Part shown: one piece after another, positions 18,364-27,385 of the stretch | Position numbering within the stretch: position 1 is the stretch's first letter | How the letters are laid out: every line of letters starts with the position of its first letter | Source of the DNA: Candidatus Hydrogenedentota bacterium | GTDB lineage: Bacteria > Hydrogenedentota > Hydrogenedentia > Hydrogenedentales > CAILVY01 | DNA: 49,719 bases | Direction: 5' to 3' | Assembly (NCBI GenBank): GCA_029565395.1 | Contig: JAKQOG010000160.1 | Location: 1 to 49,719 of the forward strand | The notes under the pieces: model-generated | What the model saw: the letters and a program-made list of their open reading frames with translations, nothing else | Told to the model about the DNA's origin: nothing | Databases searched by the model: none | Translations under genes and position numbers: made by a program

Positions 18364-19284
18364 TTGATGCTGCATATCAGAAAGAGTTTTCTCCTCACGT
18401 CAATGCATTTGGCGGTGGCAGGGTGTGTCCTGGTGGCAGGCGCGGGGTGTCCGCGGAAATTCTCCTCTAACGTGACCTACACCACGGGGCTGACATATGG
18501 CTATGGCTATGTTGCCGCGCCAGGAACAGAGGGCGAATACGAACTCCAAGCATTGTACTTCGACCTCGTTGCACCGAACGACCAGCCCGGTATACAGAAA
18601 CCGGCTCTGGTGATGATCCACGGCGGCGGATTCACCGGAGGGTCCCGGGCCGATGACGACCTTCTCCTTGTGGCGGATAGGCTTGCCAGCGAGGGATACG
18701 TGTGTTTTCTCACGGACTACCGGCTGTTGGCGGATGGACCGCCACCGGCAGGGGATTTCCCGAAGTACGATTTCCCCTCGCCTTCCGCGGTGCGCGCCGC
18801 CATCGTCGATGCAAAGACCGCCCTCCGGTTCGTGCGTGCCAGTGCGGACCTCTATGAAGTCGACCCGAATCGCATTGCGCTGTTCGGCGAATCGGCGGGG
18901 GCCGTAGCGGCGTTGGCGGCGGGGTTGAGTGCGCCTGAAGAATTTGCCGATGACGGACCGGACTTCCCGGCGCCGCCGGAAAATAATCCCGGCGTGAATC
19001 CCGTGCCGCAGGCGATCATCGATTGCTGGGGGAGTGCGGATTATTTTACGGACATGTTCGATGCGGATGATCCCCCTATCATGATCTGGCACGGCACCAA
19101 TGACCTCACGCTGGGCACATTTTTCACCTCGGCCCTGGCTATCCGGCAAGAATGCGAGGATTATGGCATCCCCTACCGGTTCTATCCACTGCTTGGCGAA
19201 GGGCATGGCGCATGGGATGCCGAGTACGGCGGCAAAGATCTATCCACCACCATCCTGAATTTCTTACAAGACTTCATGCCATAA
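18364..19284 (+). CDS. Alpha/beta-hydrolase lipoprotein (carboxylesterase-like)
   Basis: 306 residues from TTG at 18364, or 305 from ATG at 18367; AAGGAG suits both. A lipoprotein signal ends at lipobox VAGAGC (Cys29). The hydrolase domain has the oxyanion motif HGGGF (86-90), nucleophile Ser177 in GESAG, and likely Asp247 and His281 (GEGHGAWD) completing the triad. This is the hormone-sensitive-lipase/BD-FAE type esterase group, probably acting on acylated sugars at the cell surface. A damaged second copy lies at 20417-20661. Confidence 0.85.
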   Translation: MMLHIRKSFLLTSMHLAVAGCVLVAGAGCPRKFSSNVTYTTGLTYGYGYVAAPGTEGEYELQALYFDLVAPNDQPGIQKPALVMIHGGGFTGGSRADDDLLLVADRLASEGYVCFLTDYRLLADGPPPAGDFPKYDFPSPSAVRAAIVDAKTALRFVRASADLYEVDPNRIALFGESAGAVAALAAGLSAPEEFADDGPDFPAPPENNPGVNPVPQAIIDCWGSADYFTDMFDADDPPIMIWHGTNDLTLGTFFTSALAIRQECEDYGIPYRFYPLLGEGHGAWDAEYGGKDLSTTILNFLQDFMP

Positions 19285-19395
19285 AAAATGGATGCTTCGT
19301 CTTGTGAATGGTTCTTGAACCCTTTCTCCAAAGAGGGTGGACCATCCAGTTGAACATCGCCGGCGGTATTGCGAAAACCTTGGCCAAGGGCCAGC

Positions 19396-19995
19396 CTAAC
19401 CCGGCCCAGAAATAAATCCTGCCTTTTTCATCTCTCGGATCATTTTCCCGGCGACTGTTCCATTGCAATAGGCGGGTCGAAACAGCGCCGTGAGATTACC
19501 TTCCCATACCAGACAGCCCGTGGCTCCATCCAGCAATTTGCAATGATAGTTCCAATCCGTATTGTAGGCGGTGTGGGCAGGTACTTTTGTCGTTGTCGTG
19601 CGTTTCCAAAGGGTGACTTTTCCATGTTTTTCCGTGGTGTAATAATCAACGGTGGAGTAACGGTGCTCAGGCACATGGAAAGCCCGAGAGAATGGGTTTA
19701 AGTCCACCTGCAAGACGGCTTGCGCTCCTGCTTGTTGCGCCAAGGTGATCATCTCCATGTTTGATTTCCCTTTTTGGGGGTTCATATGCGCCCGCGATCC
19801 AATGCTCTCGACATGTTGTTCGGCCAATTTGTTAATGAGTTTTTTCTCGATGCCGGGCTTTTTGGAAACAACCAGTATCTTCCCGTAACCCTGGGGCGGA
19901 GCTGCATTTAGCGTGCGGAAACTCTTATGACTTACACAGCCCGCCGCAACAACACATAATAGCGCAACAGTGGCATATTGTTTGACACAGACCAT
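19396..19995 (-). CDS. Hypothetical lipoprotein
   Basis: 199 residues with a lipoprotein signal and lipobox VVAAGC (Cys20). The mature part starts SHKSFRTLNAAPPQGYGKILVVSKKPG and has alternating strands such as AQAVLQVDLNPFSRAF and DYYTTEKHGKVTLWKRTTTTKV, suggesting a compact alpha/beta fold like those of small outer-envelope lipoproteins. GGAG lies 12 nt before the start. Family not recognised. It separates the intact esterase gene from its broken copy. Confidence 0.7.
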   Translation of the reverse strand: MVCVKQYATVALLCVVAAGCVSHKSFRTLNAAPPQGYGKILVVSKKPGIEKKLINKLAEQHVESIGSRAHMNPQKGKSNMEMITLAQQAGAQAVLQVDLNPFSRAFHVPEHRYSTVDYYTTEKHGKVTLWKRTTTTKVPAHTAYNTDWNYHCKLLDGATGCLVWEGNLTALFRPAYCNGTVAGKMIREMKKAGFISGPG

Positions 19996-20416
19996 CGTTT
20001 CACGGTCTCCTTTGGCGCCGCCCCGTATTCAATCTTTCTACATTATCTGACGGAACACAGGATGTCCGCGCCGCAGGCTTCGGCTCTTTGCTCCGCTCTT
20101 CCCATAATTCATACTCTATCGAAGACCCCAAAGGGAAAGCAACCATGAAATCTTCCAACAGAACAGGCGTATTTATCTTTGTTCATCTATACGGTCCTGG
20201 ACTAAGCAGGAAGTCAGATCGAAAAAATGAAGGCAGAAACACTGGATCCACAGCATTCCCACCTGCCTCTCTGCCGGGTCTATTTTCAGAGAAAGGATTC
20301 ACCTCTTTCTTCGCCCGGAATACCACTTCATATATTCCAATATAATGTTAAAATACCGTACAGGTACTTTCGCTTGTCTTCAAGGGGGTATAGTTGAGTA
20401 CTTAAAAAGAGCTGAG
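19996..20416. other. Intergenic region upstream of the esterase remnant
   Basis: No supported gene. The frame 20088-20345 on the plus strand has no family signature or ribosome site. The right part probably corresponds to the old promoter region of the duplicated esterase. Confidence 0.35.
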
Positions 20417-20661
20417 ATGATGGGATTTTTCAGCAAAGATTTGATCGTGGCGTCAATGCGTTTGACGGTATTGGGGTGTATCCTGCTGGTAAGCATGGAT
20501 GTCCAAGAAAATTCTCCTCTAACGTGACCTGCACCACGGGGCTTACATATGGCTATGGCTATGTTGCCACGGCAGATACAGAAGGCGAATACGAACTCCG
20601 GGCATTGTACAAGGACTTGTCCACCTCCATCCTGAATTTCTTGTACGATTTTATGCCCTAG
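20417..20661 (+). pseudogene. Internally deleted copy of the esterase lipoprotein
   Basis: The first part matches the signal peptide and first 65 residues of the gene at 18364 (shared CPRKFSSNVT, TTGLTYGYGYVA and EGEYEL). The last part matches its final 17 residues (KDLSTSILNFL, YDFMP). About 660 bp between, including oxyanion and nucleophile motifs, are missing. A further 4-bp deletion near 20500 shifts the frame after the signal peptide. The flanking sequence after the stop also resembles that after 19284. This is a decayed duplicate. Confidence 0.85.
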
Positions 20662-20812
20662 CAAGAATGAGTGATCCATCTGTTCGACTGTCTTGAATCC
20701 CGTTTCCCCCGATGACCATCCACATGGTTTTGATTTTAGCGATGGAGGGCGGGTACGCTGGTGATTCCAGCACGTGTAAACAATGGTGCAGCACAAAATA
20801 GGGAGACAGGGC

Positions 20813-22294
20813 ATGAGCACTCGCGACTCAGGAAAAGCGGATCACACAGCCAAGAAAAGCAAGCCTATCTCACGGCGCGGTTTTTTGGGCGGCGCAACGG
20901 CCGCCGCCGCGTTTACCGTGCTGCCCCCGCATATCCTGGGCATCGGCCAAACACCCCCCAGCGAAAAGATCACCATGGCGTTCATCGGCGTGGGCTGGCA
21001 GGGCATTTACAACCTGCAAACCTTTCTCCAAGACAAGGACGTGCGGGTCGTGGCCGTATGCGACGTCTTTGAGGAGGGAACGTATATGGGGCGCGGCGTC
21101 GCCGGGCGCGAGGCAGGCCGCAAACTGGTGAATGACTTCTATGACTACAAAGGCGATGCCAGCGGCGGGTGCGCCTCCTATGTCGATTTCCGCCAGATGC
21201 TCGACGAACGAAATGACATCGATGCGGTCGTGATTACAACGCCTGATCATATCCATGCCGTGGCCGGCATGGCCGCCATCAAGAAAGGCAAGCATGTTTT
21301 CTGCGAGAAACCACTGGCCCATTCTGTGGTGGAGGCGCGCACGATGACCGAAGCGGCGCGGGCGGCGAAAATTGCCACGCAGATGGGAAATTGGGGACAC
21401 GCAAAGGAGGATATCCGCCAACTGTGTGAATGGATTTGGGACGGCGCCATCGGATCAATCCGCGAGGTGCACGCATGGACAAGCCGGCCCGGCGGATGGT
21501 GGCCCTACGGGATTGACCGGCCCAAGGATACACCCCCAATCCCTGCGGGATTGGATTGGGACCTGTGGCTGGGGCCCGCGCAAAGCCGTCCCTATCATCC
21601 CGCCTATTTGCCCTTTATTTGGCGCGGATGGTGGGACTTTGGGTGCGGCGCCCTCGGAGACATGGGCTGCCATATGCTCGACCCTGTTGTCTGGGCGCTC
21701 CGGCTCGGCCCTCCCGAAACCGTCGAAGCGAGTTCCGTCAGACTGAACTCCGCAACGACGCCGCTAAACACCGAGATTCCCGGTGGGAAGGTGCATCCGG
21801 AATCGACCACTGCCGCAGCCCTGGTGCGATGGACATTTCCCGCCCGCGGCGACATGCCACCGGTCGATGTGCGTTGGTACGACGGCGGCCTGATACCGCC
21901 CCGGCCCGATGAACTCGAACCCGGCCGGAAAATGGGCGATAACGACGGCGGCGTGCTATTCATCGGCGACAAAGGAAAACTGATGTGCGGATGTTACGGC
22001 ACCGATCCCCAATTACTACCCGAATCGCGAATGAAAGCATACAAGCAACCGCCCAAAACCCTCCCCCGCTCCACAGGCCACTACAAAGAATGGGTGCAGG
22101 CCTGCAAGGGCGGCGAACCCGCTGCGGCAAACTTCAACTATGCCGGACCACTCGCGGAAATCGTCTTGCTCGGAACCGTGGCCATCCGCACGGACATGAA
22201 ACTAACCTGGGACGCCGAAAAAGTGGAATTTACCAATGCCCCCGAAGCAAACCGCTTTTTAAACCCTCCCTATCGCGAAGGCTGGAGCCTGTAG
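20813..22294 (+). CDS. Gfo/Idh/MocA-family oxidoreductase with Tat signal
   Basis: 493 residues. The twin-arginine signal SRRGFLGGATAAAAF lies at about 21-35, so the protein is exported folded, as is common for this family in Planctomycetota-like bacteria. The Rossmann domain has ITMAFIGVGWQGIYNLQTF, and the active-site strand contains HVFCEKPLAHSV with the conserved Glu-Lys-Pro. The C-terminal half fits the bacterial oxidoreductase domain with DMGCHMLDPVVWAL. GGGAG precedes Met at 20813; the frame opens at 20783. Predicted NAD(P)-dependent sugar or inositol-type dehydrogenase; substrate unknown. Confidence 0.88.
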   Translation: MSTRDSGKADHTAKKSKPISRRGFLGGATAAAAFTVLPPHILGIGQTPPSEKITMAFIGVGWQGIYNLQTFLQDKDVRVVAVCDVFEEGTYMGRGVAGREAGRKLVNDFYDYKGDASGGCASYVDFRQMLDERNDIDAVVITTPDHIHAVAGMAAIKKGKHVFCEKPLAHSVVEARTMTEAARAAKIATQMGNWGHAKEDIRQLCEWIWDGAIGSIREVHAWTSRPGGWWPYGIDRPKDTPPIPAGLDWDLWLGPAQSRPYHPAYLPFIWRGWWDFGCGALGDMGCHMLDPVVWALRLGPPETVEASSVRLNSATTPLNTEIPGGKVHPESTTAAALVRWTFPARGDMPPVDVRWYDGGLIPPRPDELEPGRKMGDNDGGVLFIGDKGKLMCGCYGTDPQLLPESRMKAYKQPPKTLPRSTGHYKEWVQACKGGEPAAANFNYAGPLAEIVLLGTVAIRTDMKLTWDAEKVEFTNAPEANRFLNPPYREGWSL

Positions 22295-22339
22295 AGTTCT
22301 TGTACATGGAAAAATCTCTCGTTGCGGACACGCTTCTGC

Positions 22340-22345
22340 TATAAT
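22340..22345 (+). promoter_or_regulatory. TATAAT -10-like hexamer
   Basis: A perfect TATAAT lies 27 bp before the start of the next gene, in a short intergenic gap. No -35 at standard spacing is obvious. Confidence 0.3.
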
Positions 22346-22372
22346 AGGGGCTCAAAATCCTCAGGTGAAGAT

Positions 22373-22978
22373 ATGAAGAAGATGCAATTTGGGGACTATC
22401 TTCGGAAAAGTGCTTCTGCAAGCCCCATTCGCTATTGGATGGGGGGCTTGGCTCTGTTGGCCGTTGTAAGCATCCTCGATTTTATAACGGGCTACGAATT
22501 TCCTTTCCTTGTTTTTTACTTCCCTGCCGTGGGTGTTGTGGCCTGGAGCGGGAAACGGAGGTTTGCATTTGGCATGGCGCTGGCCTGCGCTGGCGTCTGG
22601 TTTGTGGTGGATCTTGTCACACACCATCCCTATGCCTCGGAGTTTTCCCGCTATTGGACGGCGCTTATATGGCTCTTGGCTTTTTTCAGCCTGGCCATGT
22701 TGGTGCTGGAGATTCGATGGCTCTTCGATGAGGACGAAGTCCTGAATCGTCAGTTGCGCACGGCGCTCGATGAGGTGCGGGAGCTGAAAGGTTTACTGCC
22801 CATTTGTGCGGCCTGCAAAAAGATCCGTGATGATGAAGGCTATTGGCACGAGATCGACGGGTATATCAGATCCCGCTCGAAAGTCGAATTCAGCCATGGC
22901 ATTTGCCCCGATTGCTATAAAAAGCTATATCCGGAATACGGCACAAAAGAACACAACAACAATCCATTGAATCCATAA
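22373..22978 (+). CDS. Four-helix membrane protein with C-terminal CxxC module
   Basis: 201 residues. Hydrophobic helices lie at about 20-37, 43-60, 64-82 and 95-115 (YWTALIWLLAFFSLAMLVL). A coiled linker (NRQLRTALDEVRELKGL) then leads to the module LPICAACKKIRDDEGYW through GICPDCYKKLYPEYG. This cysteine-containing tail is common at the end of sensor kinases and response-regulator-type proteins, where two CxxC pairs probably bind a metal. Here it is attached directly to a membrane domain with no kinase. A signalling or redox-sensing role is inferred. Confidence 0.7.
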   Translation: MKKMQFGDYLRKSASASPIRYWMGGLALLAVVSILDFITGYEFPFLVFYFPAVGVVAWSGKRRFAFGMALACAGVWFVVDLVTHHPYASEFSRYWTALIWLLAFFSLAMLVLEIRWLFDEDEVLNRQLRTALDEVRELKGLLPICAACKKIRDDEGYWHEIDGYIRSRSKVEFSHGICPDCYKKLYPEYGTKEHNNNPLNP

Positions 22979-23046
22979 ATGTTATGGCGTTTATCCGCGG
23001 TATCCGCCCGGCGATGTACACCATCAAACCCAGGCACATGCCCGGC

Positions 23047-23110
23047 ATTTCACGGCCCAATCGTTGCCTTTTCATTTGCCCGGAGGAGAAAAAGGACTAT
23101 TTCGACAGAC
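23047..23110. repeat. Dispersed ~60-bp repeat, copy 2
   Basis: Resembles 157-219: ATTTCAC, CCAATCGTTGCCTTTTCATTTG, then GAAAAAGGACTATTTCGACAG. It is followed by a short tandem of GATTTCGCAAC at 23110-23134. Confidence 0.5.
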
Positions 23111-23215
23111 GATTTCGCAACGATTTCGCAACGATTGAGTTGCCGAAACAAATCACCTTATAATAACGCGCATTTCGATGCGTGGTAGTTGGCCTCGAAC
23201 AAAAAAGGTAGTTTT

Positions 23216-25147
23216 ATGAAAAAAATATCCCGAAGAAATTTCATCAGCACCACAGGCAAAATTCTTGGCGCGGCGCCCTTGGCGGGCGCTCTGGGAACCA
23301 TCCCTGGTTGCATGCCGCCAGGCCCCCGGCCCAACATCCTGCTGCTGATTGTCGATCAGATGCAAACCCCGCCGGAAGGCTATGGGGATAACGAAGGCGC
23401 CGCCCCGGACCTAAAGGAGGTGCTCGGCTTTAAACCCCTTTCCGCCAATAATGCATATGCCAAGTATTTCCAGGGGCTGATGCGGCTGCGGCAAAATGCC
23501 GTGGTGATGCGAAAACACTACACCGCGTCGGCCGCATGCGTGCCCAGCCGGGCCAGCATGATGACCGGCCAGTTTCCCAGCGTGACCGGCGTCACCCAGA
23601 CCGACGGAAACTACAAGACCGCCGCCGATGTGTCGTTTCTCGATCCGGAAGGCCCCCCAACCATCGGCGACTGGTTCCGGGCTGCCGGTTATTCCACACA
23701 TTATTTCGGAAAATGGCATGTGTCTGATCCGGAAGCCCCTGACTATCTTGAGCCTTGGGGGTTTGCCGACTGGGAGCAGTCTTTTCCCGAACCGCATGGT
23801 GGAACGGCCGACAATCTCGGCGTGTTCCGCGATAAGGAATTCACCAATGCCGTCGTCGATTTTCTCGCGAAAAAAGGCGTTGAGAAGTGCGATGCGCCCT
23901 GGCTTGCCGTGGGCTCCATCGTAAACCCACACGACATCAGCGCCTATCCCATCAACTGGCAGGTTCCCAATCATGCCGGTGTGGTGGAATGGGAGCATTA
24001 TCCGCCGCCGCCCGGCATCCCCGAACAGGGCGAAACCAGCCGCCAGGGCGGTATAAACGAGCAAAACGTTATTGAACTGAACCCCGACGGGTTTCCCCAA
24101 GACAATGCATCCTTGCCGGGAACCTATGGCGAAACCCTGGACGAAAAACCCCGCTGCCAGAAAGACTACTCCCTCAAATGGGGGCTCTCGCAGGCCGCCA
24201 ACGCAAATTACGTGCTGAATAATGTTGGGCTTTCCTCGCCCCAACCTTTCCAACTTCAAAGGGATAATGCAGAAGCCTGGTCATTAGCCTATAACCAGTT
24301 CTATTTCTACTGCCAATACTTGGCGGACCTGCAACTGCGAAAGATCCTCCAGTCCCTGGACAACAACGGCCTGGCCGAAAACACCATCGTCATTTTCATA
24401 TCCGATCATGGCGAATTAGCGAGCTCGCATGGCGGCATGATTCAGAAATGGCACAACGCCTACGAAGAAACAGTGCGGGTGCCCTGGATCATCTCCTCGC
24501 CGCTGGTCAACAGCAGTCAAACTAAAATGCGGGAAATCCAGCAGCCCACCAGCACCATCGATCTCGCCCCAACCCTCTTGGGCTTGGCCGGATTAAGCCA
24601 AGAACAGGTGCGGCGCAGGCTGGAATTCTGCACGCGTGCGAAGGTGAAACCTCTGGCCGGCGCCGATGTGTCGGCCCATGCGCAGGGACTGGCCACGGAC
24701 ACCATCACGGGACCCGGCGGAAATCCGCGAACCGGCGTCTTCTTCATGACCAACGATATGATTACGGAATTTGCTCCCAACGCACCCGACCCGAAACCGG
24801 CGCAATTTGAAATGTTCTGCGACAGTATCGACGCCCTCATTGAACAAGGCTATGACCTTGCACCCGGATCGGTCCGGCAGCCCAATAATGTGCGGGCCTA
24901 TTGCACCGGCGACTGGAAACTCGTCCATTATGTCGACCCCAACGGCGTCGAAGCCGATGAATGGGAACTGTACTGCCTCACGGAAGACCCGGTTGAAGCA
25001 ACCAATCTGGTGGATTACGCCACCGGCCTCCTGCGCACGGACGTTACCGTGACAGGCATGACTCAGGCCGATCTAGAAGCAACACTTACCCAATTGAAAA
25101 CCGAACTCACCCAACTGGAGGCCACTATCATCGGCACAACCGCCTAA
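23216..25147 (+). CDS. Exported sulfatase with Tat signal
   Basis: 643 residues. The twin-arginine signal ISRRNFISTTGKILG is followed by a lipobox-like GTIPGC. The sulfatase core begins PNILLLIVDQM. Cys108 in CVPSRASMMTGQ fits the C-x-P-S-R motif, in which an Fe-S sulfatase-maturase or FGE converts Cys to formylglycine. Later metal and substrate residues occur in YFGKWHV and IVIFISDHGE (metal Asp-His). Predicted to hydrolyse sulfate esters of polysaccharides. The start has AAAAAAGG 6 nt upstream. Neighbouring esterase, SGNH and GH20-like genes fit glycan breakdown. Confidence 0.9.
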   Translation: MKKISRRNFISTTGKILGAAPLAGALGTIPGCMPPGPRPNILLLIVDQMQTPPEGYGDNEGAAPDLKEVLGFKPLSANNAYAKYFQGLMRLRQNAVVMRKHYTASAACVPSRASMMTGQFPSVTGVTQTDGNYKTAADVSFLDPEGPPTIGDWFRAAGYSTHYFGKWHVSDPEAPDYLEPWGFADWEQSFPEPHGGTADNLGVFRDKEFTNAVVDFLAKKGVEKCDAPWLAVGSIVNPHDISAYPINWQVPNHAGVVEWEHYPPPPGIPEQGETSRQGGINEQNVIELNPDGFPQDNASLPGTYGETLDEKPRCQKDYSLKWGLSQAANANYVLNNVGLSSPQPFQLQRDNAEAWSLAYNQFYFYCQYLADLQLRKILQSLDNNGLAENTIVIFISDHGELASSHGGMIQKWHNAYEETVRVPWIISSPLVNSSQTKMREIQQPTSTIDLAPTLLGLAGLSQEQVRRRLEFCTRAKVKPLAGADVSAHAQGLATDTITGPGGNPRTGVFFMTNDMITEFAPNAPDPKPAQFEMFCDSIDALIEQGYDLAPGSVRQPNNVRAYCTGDWKLVHYVDPNGVEADEWELYCLTEDPVEATNLVDYATGLLRTDVTVTGMTQADLEATLTQLKTELTQLEATIIGTTA

Positions 25148-25216
25148 TCTTCTCACAGGAGATGGTGAACATTTCTATTCAGAACATTTAATCGAAAAAA
25201 GCAGAGAGCACAGGGA

Positions 25217-25272
25217 AGTTTCCTTGTGCTCTTTGTGGTTAATATTCCGCATATCTCAACCGCAAAGAGTAC
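25217..25272. repeat. CTTTGTG hairpin repeat
   Basis: TTGTGCTCTTTGTGGTTAAT and, after a short loop, ACCGCAAAGAGTACCA form an imperfect stem-loop, a member of the CTTTGTG hairpin family also seen at 29093-29155 and 31371-31440. It lies between the convergent sulfatase and dioxygenase genes. Confidence 0.5.
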
Positions 25273-25344
25273 CACGGCCACACAATACGGCGATGCCAGG
25301 CCTATTCGTTTCTCCGGCGCGGCATTGGTTATGCCAATCCCATG

Positions 25345-26454
25345 CTATTGCCCGGCAGTGGCGGCGGTCAGGTGGGCAACGTTGCTGCGGGTAAAGAACC
25401 CGTCGAACCCATCGTATCGCTGAATGTACTCTGTTACGGCCAGGGTATACGGCGAGGGGACGCTGAATGCCTGTTTCAACCCTTCCTCTCTGGAACCAAC
25501 CAATCCCGAAAGGAATTGTAGTCCGTCCTTTTGCAGGCCCGCATAGGTGTCGTCGATGTTCTGCGCACACAGCGCCAGATGATGCACGCGCGGACCGTAA
25601 TTCTGAACAAATTGCTCCGTGGGGCCAACGGCCTGGGCACTGCCGGACGGATGGATGCCCGACGTGAAGACCATCGCAAAATCAGCCCCCGGAAGACGCG
25701 CCACATTGGTGATGGAGTTGAGCTCGGCGATGTAAAGGGCAAATTCGAACCGGTAATTGGTCAGCGCCATGAACTCGAGGATGGCGGGATCCCGGTGTTC
25801 GGCGATCACCCGCGTGGCGGCATGATCCAACAAACCGATGTCTTTCCGGTACGTGGCATTTGGCAGGGCCATGTCTTCGTTCAGTGAACAGTCGCCTTCC
25901 GTACCGTATTGGCCGCGTTCCCCGGTCCATTGAATCAGCCCCACGGAATTGCCCGTATACAGCGAGGGTGCCGTCTGGATAAAAGAGTAACACTCCGTTT
26001 GGAGAATAGTGTCCGTCAGGAACCGTACAGCACGTGCGCGTTGAATCTCCACATAGGCAGCCAAGTCAGTGATCTCGAAGACAAACGTTTCAACACGCAC
26101 ATTGGGAAGGTGGGCGGTCTTCGGCGCGCGGTTGACCGAGGCAAACGGATTAGCGCCGCGCAACCGGGTGCGGATCAGGATGTCCGCTGAGCGCGGAGCC
26201 TGCAAGACGTACGTGCGGGATTCCGGATTCTCGAACGCACCCGACAGGCCATAGCCGCTGTTGCGCATCCATTCTTCCACCGCAGCCCGCTGATGATCCG
26301 GTTCGACATTCACAATGACATGATCCAACCCTCCCACCATACCCTCCAGCCCGGCCGCCTTGCGCGCCTCAAGAACAACGTCCGCCTGCCCCCGCAACCG
26401 CTCATCAGTATTGTGAAACACAGTATTTTCGCTGTCGCCAGTCATGTGACTCAT
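25345..26454 (-). CDS. 4-Hydroxyphenylpyruvate dioxygenase-like protein (VOC family)
   Basis: 369 residues with two vicinal-oxygen-chelate domains. The three iron ligands of HPPD are all identifiable: His in GLLDHAATRV, His in RVHHLALCAQNIDD, and Glu in TEYIQRYDGFDGF. HPPD turns 4-hydroxyphenylpyruvate into homogentisate with O2; related enzymes act on other 2-oxoacids. The open frame runs back to 26706 through an unrelated pseudogene; the ATG at 26454 is chosen because AAGGA lies 9 nt upstream (a second ATG at 26460 is possible). An O2-using enzyme is at odds with the anaerobic PFOR and suggests occasional oxygen exposure or a different reaction. Confidence 0.75.
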   Translation of the reverse strand: MSHMTGDSENTVFHNTDERLRGQADVVLEARKAAGLEGMVGGLDHVIVNVEPDHQRAAVEEWMRNSGYGLSGAFENPESRTYVLQAPRSADILIRTRLRGANPFASVNRAPKTAHLPNVRVETFVFEITDLAAYVEIQRARAVRFLTDTILQTECYSFIQTAPSLYTGNSVGLIQWTGERGQYGTEGDCSLNEDMALPNATYRKDIGLLDHAATRVIAEHRDPAILEFMALTNYRFEFALYIAELNSITNVARLPGADFAMVFTSGIHPSGSAQAVGPTEQFVQNYGPRVHHLALCAQNIDDTYAGLQKDGLQFLSGLVGSREEGLKQAFSVPSPYTLAVTEYIQRYDGFDGFFTRSNVAHLTAATAGQ

Positions 26455-26507
26455 GATCATGCTTCCTTCTGTTGTGCCTGGATGGCATCCGTTCGCACCC
26501 CCATATT

Positions 26508-26805
26508 TTAACAGAAGATACCAGTGCTTCCTATTGGCAAAAATCTCAAGCTTGCTAGATTGTGCCGCTTTGAGTTCTATGACCAACTCTTCCTCCACCA
26601 ACAGATCGGCAAAAAACTCCCCAAGAAACGTTCCGTCCTCATCATAAACATTAATTGGATGCTGTTGTTCAGCCTTTAAACCTTGTTTCTTCAGACGATG
26701 CGCCAAAGCATTCTCATATACTTTTTCAAGATGGCCATGCCCGTGGTAAGCATGAATGTCATACGAGGTTTACCACACCTGATCACACAACGCTTTCATA
26801 TCCAT
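26508..26805 (-). pseudogene. GxxExxY-family protein, degenerate
   Basis: From ATG 26805 (GAGGAG upstream) the frame reads MDMKALCDQVW, a TAA stop at 26770-26772, then continues TSYDIHAYHGHGHLEKVYEN and ALAHRLKKQGL. This matches the GxxExxY family, with its G-x-x-E-x-x-Y signature seen here as GHLEKVY, through FADLLVEEELVIELKA. After that the sequence appears shortened and shifted before a stop near 26508. The function of the family is not established. Nonsense and C-terminal damage make it a pseudogene. Confidence 0.75.
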
Positions 26806-26884
26806 TGCCTAATCTCCTCACACTTAACGATTGATCATTCAACACACAAACCATATAACCACAAAGCGATCATAAATCACAAAA

Positions 26885-26945
26885 ACTTTCTTTGTGTTCT
26901 TTGTGCTCTCTGTGGCCAATACTCCGGATCTTTTGCCAAAAAAAA
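26885..26945. repeat. CTTTGTG repeat downstream of addiction-module gene
   Basis: TTTCTTTGTGTTCTTTGTGC and CCAATACTCCGGATCTTTTG match the repeat at 29093-29155 almost base for base, but the second arm is replaced by an A-run. Confidence 0.55.
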
Positions 26946-26949
26946 ATCG

Positions 26950-27171
26950 TCAATTTTTGGCATACATATCGGCCATTAAATCATCAACACTACCCGCTTT
27001 GAGCTTGCCCTGAGCGTATTCGGACCTGGCCTCTTGGGCATTATGCGCAATTTCCCGCCGCCGGTCCTCCACCAGCCACGATCTAAGCAGATCGATCAGT
27101 TCTTCCTTTGAAGCACTGTCCAGTTCGTGTGCCTGATCGACTATTTCCGAAAATGACATGGCCAATTTCAT
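26950..27171 (-). CDS. Addiction-module-like small protein
   Basis: 73 residues, mostly helical: MSFSEIVDQAHELDSASKEE, ELIDLLRSWLVEDRRREIA, and GSVDDLMADMYAK. The layout resembles RelB/CHP02574-type antitoxin components. GGAG lies close to the start; Met5 is an alternative start. No toxin partner is adjacent: what follows downstream is a repeat and the GxxExxY pseudogene. It is the cargo furthest from the intact gene at 31825-32931. Confidence 0.6.
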   Translation of the reverse strand: MKLAMSFSEIVDQAHELDSASKEELIDLLRSWLVEDRRREIAHNAQEARSEYAQGKLKAGSVDDLMADMYAKN

Positions 27172-27243
27172 ATCTCCAATGCAAGGCTGTTTTCATTACC
27201 CTGAATGTCCTCATACTACCATGCATCAAGGATTGCGTCAATG

Positions 27244-27318
27244 CCCTGCACCAGCGCCAGCAGAAAATCTCAATTATCCGCCGTCACATACCGCATGGTG
27301 CCGCCCATGCGGTTGAAT
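27244..27318 (-). pseudogene. 3'-end copy E of the deoxyhypusine-synthase-like gene
   Basis: On the minus strand this reads FNRMGGTMRYVTADN, a TGA stop at 27270-27272, then DFLLALVQGI. The parent gene has FNRMGGTMRYVTADNRDFLLALVRGLEK. The Arg codon CGA has become TGA and the tail is altered. It is the most damaged and most distant of four extra copies. Confidence 0.8.
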
Positions 27319-27385
27319 CAGTTCTCTCACAAAAGATGAAATAGACTGCATTCGATCGAAAGAGTACACTTGCGATTTTAATGAA

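Noticed and set aside
25345..26706. Single 453-residue fusion protein
   Set aside because: The N-terminal part is a truncated GxxExxY pseudogene; an own ribosome site and start for the dioxygenase lie at 26454.
27244..27318. Selenocysteine or TGA recoding in copy E
   Set aside because: The fragment has no start, the tail is also altered, and the parent codon is CGA, so a simple mutation explains it.
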